A stretch of DNA of 64,000 nucleotides from Ephemerocybe angulata (taxonomy: Eukaryota; Basidiomycota; Agaricomycetes; Agaricales; Psathyrellaceae): contig JAACJK010000109.1 in the NCBI GenBank assembly GCA_013368325.1, forward strand, positions 1,798,001 through 1,862,000. Direction: 5' to 3'. A program made the position numbers and the translations under genes. This document shows positions 44,985 to 57,575 of the stretch, piece by piece (within the stretch, counting starts at the first letter, position 1; the number at the start of each line of letters is the position of its first letter). Under the pieces are notes generated by a model. That model saw only the letters and a list, made by a program, of their open reading frames with translations. It was not told the DNA's origin and made no database searches.

Positions 44985-45345
44985 AATAGCACTCAACAAC
45001 CTCGCCTCGCGCACAGCCCCCGACGGATGCGATGGCTTGCGTACCGACCGAGGCAGCGGTTTGGACGAGATCCCGGATACAAGCAGTCAATGCCGAGCGG
45101 GGAGAGGGAGGGGCGAAAGGGAATCCTCGCAGGCGCAATGCGCTCGAAGATATCGTTAACGAAGGAGTTGAGGATGACCATGGCCTTGTTCGATATACCG
45201 GTATCGACAAGCCAGACGGATGAGGCAGAGTACATACGTACTCTTGTAGAAGTAGGTCTCCTTCGGGACCAGCTTGCACGTCTTCTTGTCACCATCAACG
45301 GTGGCGAGCTTGGAGGCCTTCTTCGTTGAAGACGACGACCGTACT
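44985..45345 (-). pseudogene. Decayed histone H2B copy
   Basis: On the minus strand a lysine-rich stretch ends in VPKETYFYK (about 45335-45250), like the H2B tail joined to RKETYSSYIYK. About 24 bp further, in a different frame, comes [24 protein letters not shown] (split here: [12 protein letters not shown] and [12 protein letters not shown], about 45215-45140). This is the unmistakable H2B core helix. The segment between them, normally YIYKVLKQVHP, is missing or changed. After ERIA the frame diverges into unrelated residues, with only a vague trace of the C-terminal helix. H2B forms the nucleosome with H2A; this copy cannot encode a normal one. No H2A partner is seen nearby. Confidence 0.8.
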
Positions 45346-47134
45346 AGCCTACACGCCGAATAAAGCCTCATCAATCAGCTATGCCGACGACGACGAGCAT
45401 CGTGCTCACCTTTGCGGAGGGTCTGGCCAACGACGACGAGCGAGGAACGGCGACGACGGGAAGTGACGATGGTGCTGGAAAGGGAGGGAAGCAAAGAGTG
45501 CGGTTATATAAAGGAGGGCAGTCGAGCAAGGCACGTCGCTCAAAGACCTGCGGGTGATGTCGTGATCAGCGAGCAGGCAGTGTGCGGCGGTGAGGGAGAA
45601 CTTCCGGTGGGAGCTCCTTGTGAGCACGACGACGACGATGATGATGACAATGGGGAGATGAGTGGAGTGGGGTGCGGTGGAGGTGGAGGCAGTAAGAAAA
45701 AGCGAAGATGAGCGGATGGGTGGTGTGCAATGCGTGGAGGACTTACCTGGGAGATGGGGCCAGCGAGCTCGCTGCGTGAGCGAAGAAGACGACGACGACG
45801 AAGAAGCGGGGAAGGCGATGGGTGGGGTGGGGCGTAGGGAAGGGGGTTGGAGAAGAGAGCGGGAAAGGAAGGTGAGTGGAATGGGAAGCCTGGAGAAGGA
45901 AGGGGATGTTGGATAGAGTCTCGGTGCGTCCATCTTTTATACTTTCCTCCCTCTATCCGAACCCAGAACCTGGCGGATCGACCACATCTCTGCCTCTTTC
46001 CCTTCCCTTAAGAACATGTAATACACGTACGCCCCGAGTAGCTATGAATAGATTGTTTTTGCACTCATTGCGTGTTGTTCATTATCTCGTACCAGCTGAG
46101 CTCAATGGCCAATGCCTTCGCAACCACACTAAAACGCGAGGATCTGTCCGGGGGGTGTATTTCGAGCATTCCAAGTCATTCTGGAGTCTTACAGGTGCGA
46201 AGATGCGAAAAGGGGGCGCGGGAGGATGGGATATGGTGATATTGAGCTTCCTCGATGCTTGTGCTGTGATAGTCTGGAAGGCAATGGATCGGTGGGGATG
46301 TAGACTCTTCAAAGGGTAGGCAAGGTGTAGAGTCAGTGGCATGGTATACTAGGTTATAATGTACACGATATGTATATGTAGAGGTGTCGACTTATTCACG
46401 CGCAAGTCCCAACTCTAGAGTCTAGACCTTTCCAAAAACACGTAGCACCGGAGGGAAATCTGTCACCACCCCGTCCTCCGACTCACCATTTCTCCTCCAT
46501 CGTACCCAAGAAAGACGTGCCAAGACATACTTAGACTCAAGGGGGCCACTACCTGGGTCGCCTTCACATTTCGTGTTTCGGGGTCCTACCCCTGTTTTGG
46601 AAATTTGATGAAACGCGGCAGGCATGCCGAGCATTAATTACCAGCGCTTCTTCAAATCACCAAACAATGCGGAACCTACGCGCCGCAAACCTGTTCATTC
46701 ACCCACCTTCCTGCTTGCTTTCTGCAATTCACTGCCCAACTCACGACACCTTCACCCAGGATCCATTCTCGCTACCGCTAGCTTCTGGCACGCCGCACAC
46801 TAGCGTGACAACGCAAAGCGTCCGTTCTGGGACCGTCGCAGGGAATGACAGTGCAGCCCTCGAAGCTTCGTCAATGAGGTGTGCAGTGGTCAGAAACCAA
46901 ACTATTCCTAAATCACTCATGCAATGGTGAGGGGCCTCCAACCTCAGCGACGAATCGACGCCGTTAGCGACTTACGCCAGGGGGGGGCAAGCAAAGAAAT
47001 GCGTAAGAAGCCGTAGGCATAGCGTCAGGCTACCAGTTAGTTATTACCCGGCGCTTGCGATGGCGCGTCTACTGACGCTTTTTGCCGGAAGCAGCAATGC
47101 CGTTGCGCCTATGCTTTCTTTAGTTGGTCGGGTC
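45346..47134. other. Intergenic, no recognisable gene
   Basis: Low-complexity GAC/GAT runs occur around 45626-45655 and 45781-45815 and produce serine- or acid-rich frames on either strand. Nothing else is recognised. Confidence 0.45.
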
Positions 47135-49540
47135 CGTCGTAGACCAGCACATCGGTGAAGTTCGAGCATGCGTTTCCCAACGTTCTGGGAAAGTGTACTG
47201 CAAGTCACAACTTCGTCAATCGTTTGCGAGGGGAGAGGGTGCGGGGCATAATTTGCGTCAGGGCGCACTGATAAATCAGGGAGGTCACCGAATCGCGCTG
47301 GAGTCGGTTTGGAGGCTCGCTGTGATGAAATCATCATCACTGAATGGTATTTCGTCTATTACCGTACATATGCGACCCCTGCAAAGTGCGCGGTGATTAT
47401 ACCCCTCCAGTCGTGATGCGCTATAGCCCTCAAAGTCGCGAGAACAACTTCCACCAAGAGTTCCGAGCGATTCGAGAAGAGAGGTCCTTCGGATTCGATA
47501 TTTCGTCGAAAACTCTTCGGAACCAGGGTAACATAGGTCGTCCGACTTGCACGGAGTGCTCCATCACACCCAAAGTCACACAGTTAATTGCATGGCCAAC
47601 ACGCGCCTGTCAGATCCCCAAGCCTTCGACAGATCTCGAGTTGAGACGATACCAAGACACACAAGGTGAGCGGTACTTCACTGAGCGGCTTCAGGTGGAC
47701 TGAATACGGATTCCAAGCACCAGAGCCTAGTCCCAACCCAAAAACAGAGAAGGAACCCAGCAGAAGCGAGAAGGTGCCGTCGAAAACCTACAGACCTCCA
47801 GACTGAGTACTTGAGGTGAGTACTGAGTTCTATGGCTCAGATACGCGACATGCCCTCAGACCGGATGGAAAGGCGGGATAAGAGCCAGGAGGAATCGACC
47901 GCACGGAACACATCGACGAGAGGGTGTAACTGATCAAGAGCAGTTACAATCACCAACGACGTCCTCCGCCAGCCATTTCAACAGAATCTTTCGGAAGCAT
48001 CTCGAAGACAGAGAGAACAACCAGTTTGTATCACCAGAAAGATCGAAGGCGCCAACAGGAAGTCCACCAGTGCCGCCAACTACATCCAGCCCCGATCAAG
48101 AAGAACCACGTGTACCACAGACAACGACCCAACGAGATGTCCGTTGGAAGTAAGCATTCTGAAGCGCGCAAAATCGAGCATGGCTGATAGGACCTTCACC
48201 AGACCAGCTATGGGTACCGCAATTGGCGAGGAGGGCCCCCATTCCACTCCCGCTGGAGAACACACCGTCACCAGTCGTCCCTTCGGCCCTGCCAGAGCTG
48301 CGAATCGGACACACAGGAGTACACCAGGTGAATTGGGACGTCCGTGAAGAGCCTCGATTCGTAGAAGGGGCAGGCCCGTGGGGCCAACCAGCGTGTACGC
48401 CAGTCGTTTCATCTCTCGCCATCTTTACCTCCGTTCTCGATGGTTGCATTGTCGTCACCCCGTCTGGACCCGACAATTTCGTCACGGCCAAGGACGTCAT
48501 CTATGCCGTGCATCGTGCATTTCAGCTTGCCCTGTTCCTCGAGGCACTCGAGGCAACGCGCCCGCAAGAAAGCAGTGCCCTGTTTTGGGGAGGGCACGAG
48601 GGCCTCCACGTGATAGCCCGGCGCTCGAGGTGGAGGTGGGGCGGGCTGTACCAGGACAACCGCGGAGACTGGGTCTTGAACCTCGAGTTTGCAGGATAGA
48701 GAGGACGTGCGGGGCCGGCCAGGTTGAAGCCGCTTACGACCGCTTCCTCCGTCCCCAACCCGTCGATTTCATGCCCCCCGCCCCGATCGTTGAGCCCACT
48801 GCCCCGTCGTCCTTCCCGGTGTATTTGTATGACGTTGCCCTGTCTCCTTATCAGTACTGAAGTAATGCATAAAACCAGTTCGCCCGTACCATCCTGACAT
48901 TAAAGTGGCATTGAATACGAGACTGACGCAGATTGGCTCTGCTGAGCCAAGTCTAGGTGAGCCGCTCAGAATTCACGGGTATACCTGCCGTCCCTTACGC
49001 CAGGGAGTCTTCCTCCTGTGCTCCTAAAATGAGGTCAGTGTGGTCCTACTGGAGGCAATGACCCCCAATTCAAACCAGCGCGCACGTTTGTGAGCGCCTG
49101 AGCCATGTCGGTGCTGAGGTGCGCTTTACTCTTCGCACATCTCATGCACCTTCCGTGGCCTTTGAACCGAGAAAGAACAACCCTTCAGCGATGAAAGCTG
49201 GCGTGCGACAGCATATGACTCACAGGGAACTCGTTGGGGGCAAGCAAGGCGCAACAATGGGCTTACAGCCCACGAGAGGGAGATAGAACAGAATGACACA
49301 GATTCAATAAGAGTAGGTTGAATTCATGCGTCAGATATCAAGCTTGAGCTCGTGGAGAGGGGAAATCGAGCAGCAATGAGGGGGCGATGGTTGGATGATG
49401 GTAGAGGATGGTAGCGCAGCCTTACTTCTTTTATAGTGTTTGATCCATGTGGGACTCATGGCACCCCCCAGGCCTGCTGATGTAACGGATTTGGTCTCGC
49501 GGAATCAGTAGTATTGATACACCTTGTTGTCCTCGTTCGT
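47135..49540. repeat. Segmental duplication, copy 2
   Basis: It is collinear with copy 1 at about 37570-40010 and carries the second DUF6699-like gene. 47932-48254 is identical to 38425-38747. The ends are approximate. Confidence 0.8.
48137..48699 (+). CDS. DUF6699-like protein, copy 2
   Basis: The same two-exon structure as copy 1 (48137-48149, 48191-48699) gives 173 residues, two more than copy 1 because of a local RWRW expansion near the C-terminus. The first exon, the intron and about 60 bp of exon 2 are identical to copy 1. The remaining coding region differs at many sites but keeps frame and motifs (VNWDVREEPR, VTAKDVIYAV, WVLNLEF). Maintained frame with divergence suggests both copies were under some constraint. 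Function is unknown. Confidence 0.6.
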
Positions 49541-52039
49541 TCTACCCTGCACGCCGGGAGTGACCCCAGCCTGTATAATAGGTAATCACCTCTACCATGA
49601 AAGCTCACGTTTCTTAGAGAACTGAAGCGCAAAATATGGTCCCTCAACCATTTTGGGCCCGCACCGAAGCGCTTGTTAGTACGCCCTCGCTTTTGCGCTG
49701 CCTGCCAATAGGTGAAACGAGGACAGTGTGCCCATCACATCAAAAACTGGTTCCCCCTTCATAATTCATTGGTGGGGCATAATTCTGACATCCGTCAATC
49801 GTCCCCCGAGGTCTGTCCCGTTGCTGAAAGATACTTAGCCTGTAAGGTAGAAACCAAGCAGAAGGGACGTGTGTGGAACTGTGGAACCGGTGCCAACTCA
49901 GAGTCTGTCAGACCATAGTCGTTGCATAGTCGTTGCAGAACTTTATGTAACTGGGACATCGTTTCGGAGGGAAATTTGCCGCTTCTGCTCCCTAGAGGTT
50001 GCAGATATGAGGCAGCTTGAATGTAGTTCAGCGTCCTTTCATGTGCTGATGCGTGATGGACTTAGAATTTGCTACGAAATATTAAGGTTCAGTATCCTAA
50101 CTCGATCAAAAATTTCGTCATTTTTTCGAATTCCGTCTTTGTGTCCCCTGCCCCTTCCCTCGGATTATAGCGACTCCAAAATCGGGTGTTTGTGAGCATG
50201 AGTTGGTCTTAAATACGCTGAACTGGAGTGAATTGGAAGCATGTCAACTGACGAATAACTGGGGCCTCAAAACAGCCCCCGTCAAGTAACTCCGCTCGGC
50301 CTCTCCCACAGAGGACCCCTTGCACCGCAAGGCCTGCGCGCGCTTCATCGGAGCGTCAGAACCGCGATGTGCGTCAACCAGGCCGGGAAAACTGGCAGGG
50401 TCTAGAGGGTCGACCTCACCCCCATGCCCTCGGAGGTTCCACAAATCCGGAGCTCGGGACGACCAGCGCTCCGCTCAGAAGCGCAGCATTCTTCATCGGG
50501 GCATATTCAAGTCAGGAGTACAACGGTGCGTGGTGGTACCTTCTCATTTCCATGGACCCGTGCTGACCTGGATTTTGCATCCGGATATGATAGAGGACTT
50601 CACTGCAAGAACGAGAGCCGGGAGTTCGGGCATTGCCTAAAGAATGGGAGGAGGGTAACGCGCTGCGCTCACGGCCTGCAGGTGGACCGACCCTGCTCTT
50701 GACCGGTTTAGAAGCGAATTGGCTTTTTGAGTATTTTACGTATTTAAGACGTAAAACTTGTTAAAACGGTGGTACGGAAGAACTTATCTGCGACATCTAG
50801 ACAGTTGACAGCGCCCGTGTCGGGCGCCTAATACCATTATAATTCAGAAGTATATTTGAGCGCACAGCCACCGCGCTCGAACGTCGAACTTTCTTCAAGG
50901 ATCAGTATTTGGGTAAAATTAGCGGGCGGTGATACGATAGCTAGATTTAGGACAGCTTGAACGCTATATCATATTTCGTCTAAAAATGTGTAAGTAAATG
51001 CATTTCCTACAGTCGCCCTATTTATGAGGACATCGTCGAAGAATGAAGGCTTTCCAAGGTGGTGGTTGCAGTGTAAATCCTGCACCCTTGCCTCAGCACA
51101 TGGCGATACCAAGGGGCAAGGTTGCCGGGTGTTATGGCTTTGTGCCAGATCACTGGGCAAAGAGCGGTACAGTAATGAGGGGATATAAGTGGGCGGAGAA
51201 GAAATCCCTCTCAAAAGGCAGGTACCCTGTCAATACTTCCAGCGCCTATTAAGGGAACTTCAGAGGCGCCCGCCCACCGCCGCCCACGGACATTGGTCAT
51301 CCATGCCCGTTCGAACCCGTTTTGAGGCAGTGACCGTATGTTACCAGGGTTAGACGCCAGAGAGGGAAAGCACAACGGGGCAGCCGAAGGGCTGGGAAGG
51401 AGGTGAAGCAGCTCACCTTTGCCTTCACGCGCAGAAGGTCACCCAACATGTCGAGCTTTGCTGAGATGAGCATCGTCCCATAATGATACCCCCTATTGTT
51501 AACAATCTTGTATGCAGGGCCTGATCATGAGACGTGGAAACGAAGGATATCAGCCAAACAGTACGTTATCGTCTGAACAGGAACTTAGATGGGAGGAAGG
51601 CTGGCCGGCCACACTTTCTCCACAGAAGGCGGAACGAGTTCCGCCAATCCACTCAAAGATCACAGACGATGTAATTCGAGAGAAGAGAACCTATCTTTTC
51701 TGCGCCCACACAAAGATCATTACGATCGTTTAGTCGGGCTCCATCTATTCCTAGAGACCGGACGGCGCGTAATATCGTTTGCGCCGTAACGTGTCTATCA
51801 AACGAGCCTCGAGGGAGGTGGATACTGAAATTTGTATTCCCGTGGTCCTGATTACAGTCATTAAAGAGGAGGGACTAGGGTAAATTTCTAGGCTTCGTGA
51901 ACAGAGAGATACACGAACTAACATCCAGAGTTATCACAGATACCATACAAGCGGACATAACGTCCTTTGCAAACATTGTGGTCTGTGCGCAAAGTCCAAC
52001 ACTAGAAAAGGACTCTGCTGCAATTTCTTACTCTCTCTT
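48700..52039. other. Intergenic, no recognisable gene
   Basis: The first ~840 bp belong to the segmental duplication. From 49541 on, open frames are short and overlap on both strands. 50700-51000 is relatively AT-rich. No RNA gene or element end is recognised. Confidence 0.45.
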
Positions 52040-52730
52040 CGTTCCTTTCTCCCTTCCCCCCCTTCTGACCCGCCTTTCAGGAAACCGCGTTCCTCCTCCC
52101 CCCTCGCATGAGATAGGGGCACGCCTTCCACATGAGGCGGTGCTCATCAAGGTCATCAGGCAAGAACGCCGCGCTGAATGAACTTCAATGAAATCATTCA
52201 AGGCTTGGCCATATAACCTTCACTGTGAGTCATGTCGTCTCGGTACCCCGAAATACGAGATCTTTACATACACCTCCCAGAAACTGAATCTACGGTCGAA
52301 ACATGGTGTCGTCTTGGAAAGTACTGTACATTGGACATTTCGCCGAATCGGAATCAGCCCCAAAAAGACTTGAACTTTGTCTATGCCTGAACGAAATGCC
52401 GGATGTGTTTATAAAAACTAATCGCTCAATGTGAAGTCACCGCATCACCACATCCGATTCTAGCGAAATAGGATGACGCTCTCGAAGCATTCAGCACTCA
52501 TACTTTGACTGAGATGGTGTGCACCTAATTGAATGTGAAGAGCCTGTAAACCTTTAAGCTTTACTGGTTATTTAACACAGACCCCCATGGAGTGAGCGAA
52601 CATATAAGCGACCTAAAACATATCTCCATGACTTGAAGTTTGTGTGGCAGCGTTTCCGATGCGGGCGCCTATTCAAATTAGGCGCTTGATCCACATATAT
52701 TTGGCTGCTTGGTAGCATCTGGGGGAGCAA
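52040..52730. repeat. Dispersed repeat fragments shared with 41.8-42.6 kb
   Basis: This is the partner of the 41830-42560 fragments with their order swapped. It includes a small hairpin GGGCGCCTA ... TAGGCGCTT around 52662-52685. Confidence 0.6.
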
Positions 52731-52738
52731 GAAGTGGG

Positions 52739-53400
52739 AGGACACCGGACCGACTGGCACGTAGGTTCGCGAACCTGAGGTTCGAGGTTCGAGGTCCGCG
52801 GTTCGAGGTCCACGAAGTCAGTGATCATGATACTCCGCTTTAAGGTCGTCGTTGTGCTTTGCTCTTCGCTGCGATGATTTCTTGGTCTACACAGTGTGTC
52901 ACTTTTGCCCTATGTCAGAGTTCCATCCACAAAGCCCTGGCTCTCGGATTGGTATATATACCCCTCTGATACTCTGAGTATGTGCACCAAACTCTCAGCA
53001 CGCACACTTTGCAACATACCGGACCGTTAGTAGTCGACTTCAATGGCTACGATTCTTCCTCTTTCCTCGTGTATCTACTATCGCCCTGCTCCATCGATGG
53101 GACCGAATGGAGTCTGGAATTGCTAGAGATAAGCCCATTCAGCGACGCCAAGTCGATAATCCTCCGAGTCGAGCTTGATGTACACTTGAGGAGAACTGGG
53201 TGGCGGGAGAGACTCCGAAAGACGTTGAGAAGCATTAAGTTCTCCATGAGGACCAAGATGGAATCTGGATGTTGTTGGATGAAAATACGGGGGCACCGTG
53301 AAGGCCTTTTATTCTGGTATAGGTTGCCATCTCGACAACATCTCGATGATAAGCATTGTTCAAGTTGTGGTACACAATGAGAGCACAGCAGAGTTGCTAC
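52739..53400. mobile_element. Second copy of the TIR element, truncated by an LTR element
   Basis: It starts with the same terminal sequence as the element at 2157-2912 (AGGACACCGGACCGACTGGC) and is its reverse complement, about 75% similar through to GAGTTGCTAC at 53400. Homology stops there and the LTR begins. The interior seems to hold remains of a frame (IKLDSEDYRLGVAEWAYL-like reading on the minus strand) broken by stops. Its other TIR is not in the window. Confidence 0.75.
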
Positions 53401-53930
53401 TGTGGCGAAGACGCCGGCTGATGTCGGACGAGCGACGAGCAGAGAGCAGAGAGCAGAGGAGCAGAGGTCGGACGAGCGACGAGCAGCGATGCAGATACAA
53501 GAGCTGTATAGTCAAAGGTAAATAGGATACAGGGAATAGGAGCGAAGCGACTATGTACCTGTATAGTCAAAGAGATCAAGTGGGGAATAATGAACGAGTA
53601 GCTACGAGTATATATGTGTCCAGATGATCTCAAACGAAAATAGAACAATAGAATGATCCAAAGAACAATAGAGTCCATATGAGTCGATATGACTAAAAGG
53701 CAGCGCGCGGGCAGTGCGCCTGAGAACAAAGGTGTGAACAAGGTGTGAACGTGCTGTGCACGAGAATAAGAAGCACGAACATGCTGTGCATGAAGTGAGG
53801 GGAAGGCTCAGAAGAGCGAAGGCAGTGTGAAGGTGTGCAAGGGTGTGCAGGAATGCGCACGAATGAATAGTAAAGGAAGAAATGAAAGGAAAAGAAGAGA
53901 AAATAGGTAGGCTGACCGGTGTTCACGACA
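53401..53930 (-). repeat. Long terminal repeat (3' LTR) of gypsy-1, 530 bp
   Basis: In element orientation it starts TGTCGTGAAC just after a purine run (GGAGGGGGGTAA, a polypurine tract) downstream of the pol stop. It ends CTTCGCCACA at the junction with the TIR element. TG...CA ends and the tract place the borders. Short direct repeats (GTCGGACGAGCGACGAGCAG at 53424 and 53467) lie inside. Confidence 0.75.
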
Positions 53931-53964
53931 TTACCCCCCTCCTAGAACTCATCGTCCTCGATGA

Positions 53965-56090
53965 CTATGGTCGGGGTGCCATGGGGTGTCGAAGGTGGAA
54001 CTCCGCAACAGCTTCAGCTGCGTTCCCAAGGTTGGCGAGGGGTTCCCAAGAGTTCTCGCTGTCGTTGTAGCCCTTCCAGCTGATGAGGTATTCGACCCAG
54101 CGCTTTCGTCCACGCTTGACCTCCCTACTGTCCAGCACGTCCTGAACTTCAAACTCTGTCCCGTCCTCGAGTTCAACAGGCTCTGGTGGGGGAGGTAGGA
54201 TGCCGTTGGTGTCGTTCCCTTTCCAGGGGCTAAGCTTGTCGACGTGGAAGACAGGATGGAGGCGGGATAGAGACTGAGGGAGTGCGAGACGGTAGTCAAG
54301 GTCGCCGATCTTCTCAATGACCTTGTAGGGGCCGAGCTGGAAGTCCCCAAGCTTTCGAGTGGGCACCTTGATGTTGATGTTTTTGGCGCTGAGCCAGACG
54401 TAGTCGTCCACGGCGAAGGTGTGTGCTGTCCGTTTCCCAGCTTCAAAGGTCATCTTCTGGCGGGCTTTCTCCATTCGTAAGGCTGCTTCAACATCCTTTC
54501 GGGTGTCTAGGAGGTCCTGAATGCGCTCATCGACACCGCGGACGCCAGTGGTAGTGCCGATGGGAATGTTGAAGTGAGGGGAGTAGCCGTAGATGACCTC
54601 GAAGGGGGAGCGATTGTGAGCAGAGTGAATGCGTGAGTTGATGACGAACTCAGCCATGGGGAGGTGTTGGTCCCAATCGTCTTGTCGTCGACTGACGTAG
54701 AAGCGAAGGTGCTTCTCGACCTCCTGGTTTGCACGCTCGGTCTGGCCATTGGCCTGAGGGTGGTATGCTGTTGTGAGGTTGGATCCAATCCCGAGACGTT
54801 GGAGGAGGGTGCGCATGACGTTGGAGGCGAACTGGGGCCCTCGGTCGCTGATGAAACGAAGGGGCAAACCATGGAGGCGGAAGATCTCTCGGTAGTAGAT
54901 GTCGACGACTCCTTCAGTCGAGATGGTGGAGGAACAGGGGAGTGCGTGGATCTGCTTGGTGAAGAAGTCGGTGAAGACGATGACTGCGTCGAAACCGTGG
55001 GCAGGTGGTAGCTGTGTGATGAGGTCAACTCCAACAGCCTCCCAAGGGCCTTCAGGGACGTCCATGGGCTGGGTGAGGGCACGAGGGTGCTGGGCATGCT
55101 TGCGTCGAGCACAGAGATCGCAGCCTTCGACGTACTTCTTCACAAAAGCGCGCATCGTGGGCCACCAGTACAACCGCTCGACCCGTTCGAGGGTTGCATG
55201 GTTCCCGGGATGGCCTGAAGTGGGGTCATCGTGGCACTGCTTCACCACCTCTCGTCGGAGCTCATCGTCTGCTGGGACGTATACCTTGCCTCTGAACCGT
55301 ACTAACCCGTTCTCCTCTGTCCACTCTGTCAAACCGTTGACGAGTTTCTGGGGTCCAAACTTGCGCAGTTTCTCCAGCCCTCCCAAGACCACAGATTCGC
55401 GTGCACTCGCACGACGAATTCGGTCTTCTAGGGGGTTGGTGAACTGGGAAGCGGCTGCGAGTTTGGCGAAGTGTTCAGGGCGGAGGACAGTGCGCTGGGT
55501 GTTGTCATCAGAGTCTGAGACGTGATGGTGGGGCATGCGCGAGAGGGGGTCAGCTTGGGTGTTAGCGGCACCTGGGCGGTGTTCAAGACGGAAGTCGAAG
55601 CGAGAGAGGTACAGCGCCCATCTCGCCTGTCGTCGTGCCAGATCTTGGGCAGTGCGCCAGTACTTCAGGTTAGCATGATCGGTTACGATCCCGAAGGTGT
55701 CAGGGAGACCTTCCAGGAACGGGCGCCAATCTTTGAGGGCTTCGATGATGGCTAGCATCTCCCGGTCATAGATCTCGTAGTTCCGCTGAGCTGGGTCCAT
55801 AGACGCTGATCGGAAGGCGACAGGATGCCAGGCGCCATCAGCGGCTTGCTGAAGAAGGGCACCTCCGGTGGCAAAGCCAGAGGCGTCGACTTCGATGCGA
55901 GTAGGGCGGTCAGGATCCCAGAGGGCGAGGACAGGGGCCGAGATGAAGGCGTCACGGAGGGTTTCGAAAGCTTGCTGACGCTCGTCAGTCCATTCGAACA
56001 GGGTGTTCTTCTTGGTGAGGTCATGGAGGGGGCGGGCGACCTTGGAGAAGTCCTTGATGAAGCGGTGATGCGCCTTCAGCGCGTCTACCC
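53965..56090 (-). CDS. Ty3/gypsy pol fragment: RNase H, integrase, chromodomain
   Basis: About 708 codons without stop, read from 56090 down to the TAG at 53965. It starts in the RT connection (HHRFIKDFSKVARPLHDLT). Next is RNase H (IEVDASGFATGGALL, DREMLAIIEAL, VTDHANLKYW), then an integrase HHCC zinc finger (HPGNHATLE ... CDLCARRK) and the DDE core (VDLITQLPP and FTDFF, FISDRGPQFASN, NGQTERANQE). A C-terminal chromodomain (WVEYLISWKGY, NSWEPLANL) follows, which in such elements directs integration to heterochromatin. The RT catalytic domain, protease and gag are missing: homology stops at 56090, where the next element's sequence begins. A dead but recently lost copy, since the frame is still intact. 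Confidence 0.93.
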
Positions 56091-56091
56091 A

Positions 56092-57575
56092 CTAAAAATC
56101 GCGATTTACCTTAATAAATACGCGATTCCCACTGCATATCATCTATCAAAAGACCTGCACCAATGTAAAGGGGAACAAGAGTCAGAGCCGAGCCCAGAGC
56201 TGCTGACTTAGCCTCTCTGACCTACGCGCGGGACTACGAGAAGTGACGAGTAGCCTCAAGCAGGTAAGACCTACCTTCGCGAGACACTTGCTACTTTAAG
56301 GAGACACGCGCGGGACAACTATGGGATCGACTTGGCAAGTAACGGACATAGGCAGAGTAGTGCATATCAATGGGAAGCCCCCTACCCATCCCTTCGTATC
56401 TCGCGAGAACACTCTCGCCACACCCAGAGTCGAGAGATCACCGTGACATCAGTAGTCGAGAGGGATTGCACCCGAGCCCCTGATAAGCGCCGGAGTATAG
56501 CTCCCGCGCGACTTGATCTTCACGAGAGGTGGCACGTCGAGAGGTCGATCACACCTCGAGATGTTCGCAATCAAACCACGTCTCGGGAAAGTTCTGGGAT
56601 CGCCATCGGCTGAGGGGAGAACTCGGTACAGGCACCCGCGTGTAACACAGGGGAAGCGGAACCGGCACAACTTAAGCGCCCCACGATTCCCTTGCCCGGG
56701 TATCGGATGGATCATCCGCGGCTCCACTCTATCAGAGGGAAACCACAATCAGAGATAAGAATAGGTCGGCCCACACGAGACGAGTGGCGCGGCGTGTACG
56801 AAGAAGTCGGTTGGTGGCAACGGCACAGTCTTGGGTATTTACCCGGGCGCTAATTGGCCTTGAGCTCAACCTCGAGAGGTCTTCCCTCCTATCTCTATGT
56901 TTCATTTGGACCGTTTTGGAATGTATCGCGATCGCATGTGTTTCTCATCTGTTTGTCTTGGAGCTTGTTTGTAAATATTCGGCATGTACTTAAGCCTCGC
57001 AAGTAGTTTAGAGAAAATCAGTTACCCCCCAGTTTTCATCTTTCAAGTCTCTAAGTCAAAGTCCAAGTCTAGCCGTCGCGCTATCTGTCTGTCTGTCTGT
57101 CTGGTCGTCGTGCCAATTGTCTTTAAGTTTTCTGTTCCTTTCGCGAAGCTTTCGAGCCTAGTAAAAGCCCTCTCGTGGTAGCGACCTCGTCCTCCCGAGA
57201 CCCCACCCTCTCATCGAGAACCTATATCACCCCGAAGCGCGGTCGAGTCTAGAACTCCCCTTCAAACTTGCTAGTTGCGAGTACCTTAGAGTCGACCTAG
57301 TCCTCTAGTCCAATACATTACTTTGCCCGCTCTACCTCGAGCGAGTTGCCCCTCAGCTACCCTAGTGTGGTTGTGTGTGTGTTGTGTGTTGTGTTTGTTG
57401 TTTTGGTTAGAGGCGTGTTTGGCTCTTAGCCCCGTAGCCGCACATCATCTGGAGCCCACCGCGAGGGGGAGTCAGAATCGATCAAAGCTTCATTTGTGGT
57501 CAAGCTCTCGAGCGAGATCCGTTTGTCCGTTTCAGATAGTAAACGAGTTCTATCAACATAGCGTCGAGAAGACCT
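56092..57575 (+). mobile_element. 5' region of gypsy-2 (LTR and leader, borders not resolved)
   Basis: This stretch has no gene and leads into the gag frame. It presumably holds the 5' LTR and leader; a TGTAAAGGGG at 56164 is a candidate left end. Without the 3' LTR in the window neither border nor primer site can be fixed. A CTGT microsatellite lies at 57084-57102 and a GT-rich run at 57366-57396. Confidence 0.5.

Noticed and set aside
54664..55525. Plus-strand frames inside gypsy-1
   Set aside because: They are shadows of the GC-rich pol frame, which has all RNase H and integrase motifs on the minus strand.
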